In this document: positions 62,401-64,000 of the stretch, one piece after another
Layout of the letters: every line of letters starts with the position of its first letter
Numbering within the stretch: the first letter of the stretch is position 1
Assembly (NCBI RefSeq): GCF_900096995.1
Contig: NZ_OANT01000003.1
Span: 186,001-250,000 of the forward strand
Direction: 5' to 3'
Source: Acinetobacter puyangensis
GTDB taxonomy: Bacteria; Pseudomonadota; Gammaproteobacteria; Pseudomonadales; Moraxellaceae
DNA: 64,000 nt
Position numbers and translations under genes: made by a program
Notes under the pieces: model-generated
What the model was told of the DNA's origin: nothing
The model's input: only the letters and a program-made list of their open reading frames with translations
Databases searched by the model: none

Positions 62401-62442
62401 AAAAAGCCGCTCAATACTGAAAATCGTATTGAACGGCTTTTT
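62401..62442. terminator. Bidirectional terminator between the small membrane protein gene and lnt
   Basis: AAAAAGCCG-C-TCAATAC pairs with GTATTGA-A-CGGCTTTTT (one mismatch), 8-nt loop. A and T runs on both sides suit convergent genes. Confidence 0.85.
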
Positions 62443-62460
62443 ATATGTTTTATATGTCAC

Positions 62461-64000
62461 TTAACGACGTTGTTTAAAGGCTGTGTTAACGACTTTGGGT
62501 CTAAATACAAAGCCCAGTGCCAATAACAAAGTACAGAACACTAGAATCATCCAGTCGCCAAAACGACTATAGAGTGTTTCGCCAGTATATGCTGGTAATT
62601 CGCCGCGTAAGACCATACGTTGATCGCTTGGAAGTTGTTTTACGATACGACCTTGCGCATCAATAAATGCAGTTACACCGGTATTGGTTGCACGAATAAT
62701 CCATCTGCCATTTTCTTTGGCGCGCATTTGTACCATTTGTAGATGTTGCCAAGGACCGCTGGTCCCTGTAAACCATGCATCATTAGAAATCGTGATCAAA
62801 AAGTCATTGTCTTTGGCATTATTACGGGTTAGGTTCGGATAAGCGATTTCATAACAAATAGCCGATGCTAGACGATAATTTTTAATCAGTAAAGGCGCTT
62901 GATGGTCATGTCCGGCACTAAAGCCACTTAAGGTCACGTCATCCTGTAAGCCCGGTAATACCCAGCTTAATGTGCCAGAGAACGGAATATATTCACCAAA
63001 AGGTACAAGGCGTTGTTTGAAATATAAACCTGATGACTGACGACCCGATGCCATAATCGCATTGTAATAAAGTGGGTTACCCTGTTCGGAATTTTTAATG
63101 TCCCAGTAAGGAATTCCGGTCACCCAAGCTGAACCACGTTCTTCGGCATGTTTACTGATGACATCCAGAAAAGGCTGGATATCACTTTGAAACATTGGAA
63201 TAGAGGCTTCCGGCCAAACCACCAGATCACGACCCCATTCGGTTTGACTGAGTGTGGCATAGATACGTAAGGTTTCAGTCTGGTATTCCACCAGCCATTT
63301 TAGGTCTTGTGGGATGTTGCCCTGAATCAAAGAAACGCTTAATGGTTTCTCATTTTTGGCTTCAACCCATTGAATATGTTTGGCTCCCCATGCGCCGAAT
63401 AAAAGCAGGATAATCGGAACCAGCCAAAAGCGTTTGCCAAATAGGCATTCTGTCAACGCAGCAGCAATCACGATCACCACAAAGGACACACCAAAAATTC
63501 CAAATAATGGTGCATATTCATCTAAACCATAGGTGGTGAATGCATAACCGACGAACAGCCAAGGAAAACCTGTGAAAATCCAGGTTTTCATCCATTCAAA
63601 CAATACCCAGAGCGGTGCAAAAGTCAGTGGTGTTTCCGGGAAGAACCGACGATATAGCCAGCATTGAATGGCATTGAACAGTCCCATGGCAATCGCCATA
63701 AAGGCTATCATCACGACAGCAAGGAATGCGGGTGTATCACCATAGACATGAATTGAGGTATAGAGCCAGAATGCACCGACAAACCATAAACCAATCCCGT
63801 AACTCCAGCCAATCCAAAAGGCGTGTCTGGCTGTACGTTGATGCAAGCAGGCATAAAGCAGTGCTGGGGAGAGGATGGCAAGCCACCAGCAATGATAAGG
63901 TGCCAAGGCAAATGGCAGGAGTATGCCTGCCATGAGTGAAATTAAACACACCAGACTTAAAGGAATGCGTTGTGCGGTTGTAGTGGATCGGGTGCTAGTG
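62461..64000 (-). CDS. lnt: Apolipoprotein N-acyltransferase Lnt (5' end beyond the window)
   Basis: Inner-membrane enzyme that adds the third acyl chain to lipoproteins. N-terminal membrane helices are followed by a nitrilase-type domain with the catalytic Glu (VVWPEASIP), Lys (FKQRLVPFGEYIP) and Cys (ASAICYEIAYP), all present. A C-terminal helix closes the protein. A GTG at 63951 could start a 496-residue form, but the frame stays open to the window edge with plausible sequence (TTTAQRIPLSLV), so the true start is probably outside. The three lipoproteins in the sulfur island would be its clients. Confidence 0.93.
   Translation of the reverse strand, partial: TSTRSTTTAQRIPLSLVCLISLMAGILLPFALAPYHCWWLAILSPALLYACLHQRTARHAFWIGWSYGIGLWFVGAFWLYTSIHVYGDTPAFLAVVMIAFMAIAMGLFNAIQCWLYRRFFPETPLTFAPLWVLFEWMKTWIFTGFPWLFVGYAFTTYGLDEYAPLFGIFGVSFVVIVIAAALTECLFGKRFWLVPIILLLFGAWGAKHIQWVEAKNEKPLSVSLIQGNIPQDLKWLVEYQTETLRIYATLSQTEWGRDLVVWPEASIPMFQSDIQPFLDVISKHAEERGSAWVTGIPYWDIKNSEQGNPLYYNAIMASGRQSSGLYFKQRLVPFGEYIPFSGTLSWVLPGLQDDVTLSGFSAGHDHQAPLLIKNYRLASAICYEIAYPNLTRNNAKDNDFLITISNDAWFTGTSGPWQHLQMVQMRAKENGRWIIRATNTGVTAFIDAQGRIVKQLPSDQRMVLRGELPAYTGETLYSRFGDWMILVFCTLLLALGFVFRPKVVNTAFKQRR

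Noticed and set aside
1-64000. CRISPR arrays, tRNA/rRNA genes and insertion-sequence transposases
   Set aside because: No regularly spaced repeats, no cloverleaf-like or rRNA sequence and no transposase-type protein were seen in the window.

Overview
The window looks like an Acinetobacter (Moraxellaceae) chromosome. Supporting this are the low-to-moderate GC, the cbpA-cbpM and hslO genes, the isolated gspF-gspG pair, priA and lnt, and XerC/XerD sites that fit the Acinetobacter pdif pattern. Housekeeping genes lie at both ends: a CorA-family transporter, cbpA/cbpM, hslO and a Kef antiporter at 0.3-5.8 kb, and priA, gspFG and lnt at 57.6-64 kb. Between them, about 50 kb is a dense sulfur-scavenging island.

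Island layout. 6.2-9.1 kb: a DszC-like flavin monooxygenase and an MFS transporter. 9.6-15.8 kb: a degenerate AMP-ligase-like gene followed by a five-gene branched-chain-amino-acid-type ABC importer. 15.9-20.2 kb (minus): a DszA/NtaA-type monooxygenase, a nitroreductase, an aldo/keto reductase, and an ssuF-ssuB pair. 20.6-23.2 kb: a second DszA/NtaA-type monooxygenase and a split ChrA-type transporter. 23.4-26.9 kb: GNAT, flavin reductase, AtsK-like dioxygenase, Crp-like regulator. 27.3-37.9 kb: a porin plus a composite sulfonate/sulfate-ester ABC system (four binding proteins, three permeases, one ATPase, one MFS). 38.1-42.9 kb: a SfnR-type activator and msuE-sfnG-DszC-like. 45.6-49.2 kb (minus): msuD-msuC-sfnR. 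49.7 kb: a third SfnR-type activator. 50.8-55 kb (minus): metN-metI-metQ-like plus a DszA-like gene. 55.3 kb: sfnB. 56.7 kb (minus): a TorF-type outer membrane protein.

The genes form one pathway. Outer-membrane proteins and many ABC importers bring in organosulfur compounds. Flavin reductases (MsuE, nitroreductase-family proteins) supply FMNH2. Two families of two-component monooxygenases (luciferase-like and acyl-CoA-dehydrogenase-like) and an Fe/2-oxoglutarate dioxygenase then release sulfite or sulfate.

The main new observation is regulatory. Eleven sigma-54-like -24 elements precede the operons. Ten of them have a 16-bp inverted repeat 95-99 bp upstream, usually followed by a third half-site. 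There are two sequence classes, TGTTG-N6-CAACA and TGCGTA-N4-TACGCA. Three paralogous SfnR-type activators without a sensory domain are encoded here and could read them.

The second new observation is at 42.98-45.42 kb. An AT-rich insert carries an HNH-endonuclease-like gene and a trypsin-like serine protease, bounded and divided by four XerC/XerD (dif/pdif) sites. It sits between the msuE-sfnG operon and the msuD-msuC-sfnR operon, which suggests a Xer-mobilised accessory module in the chromosome.
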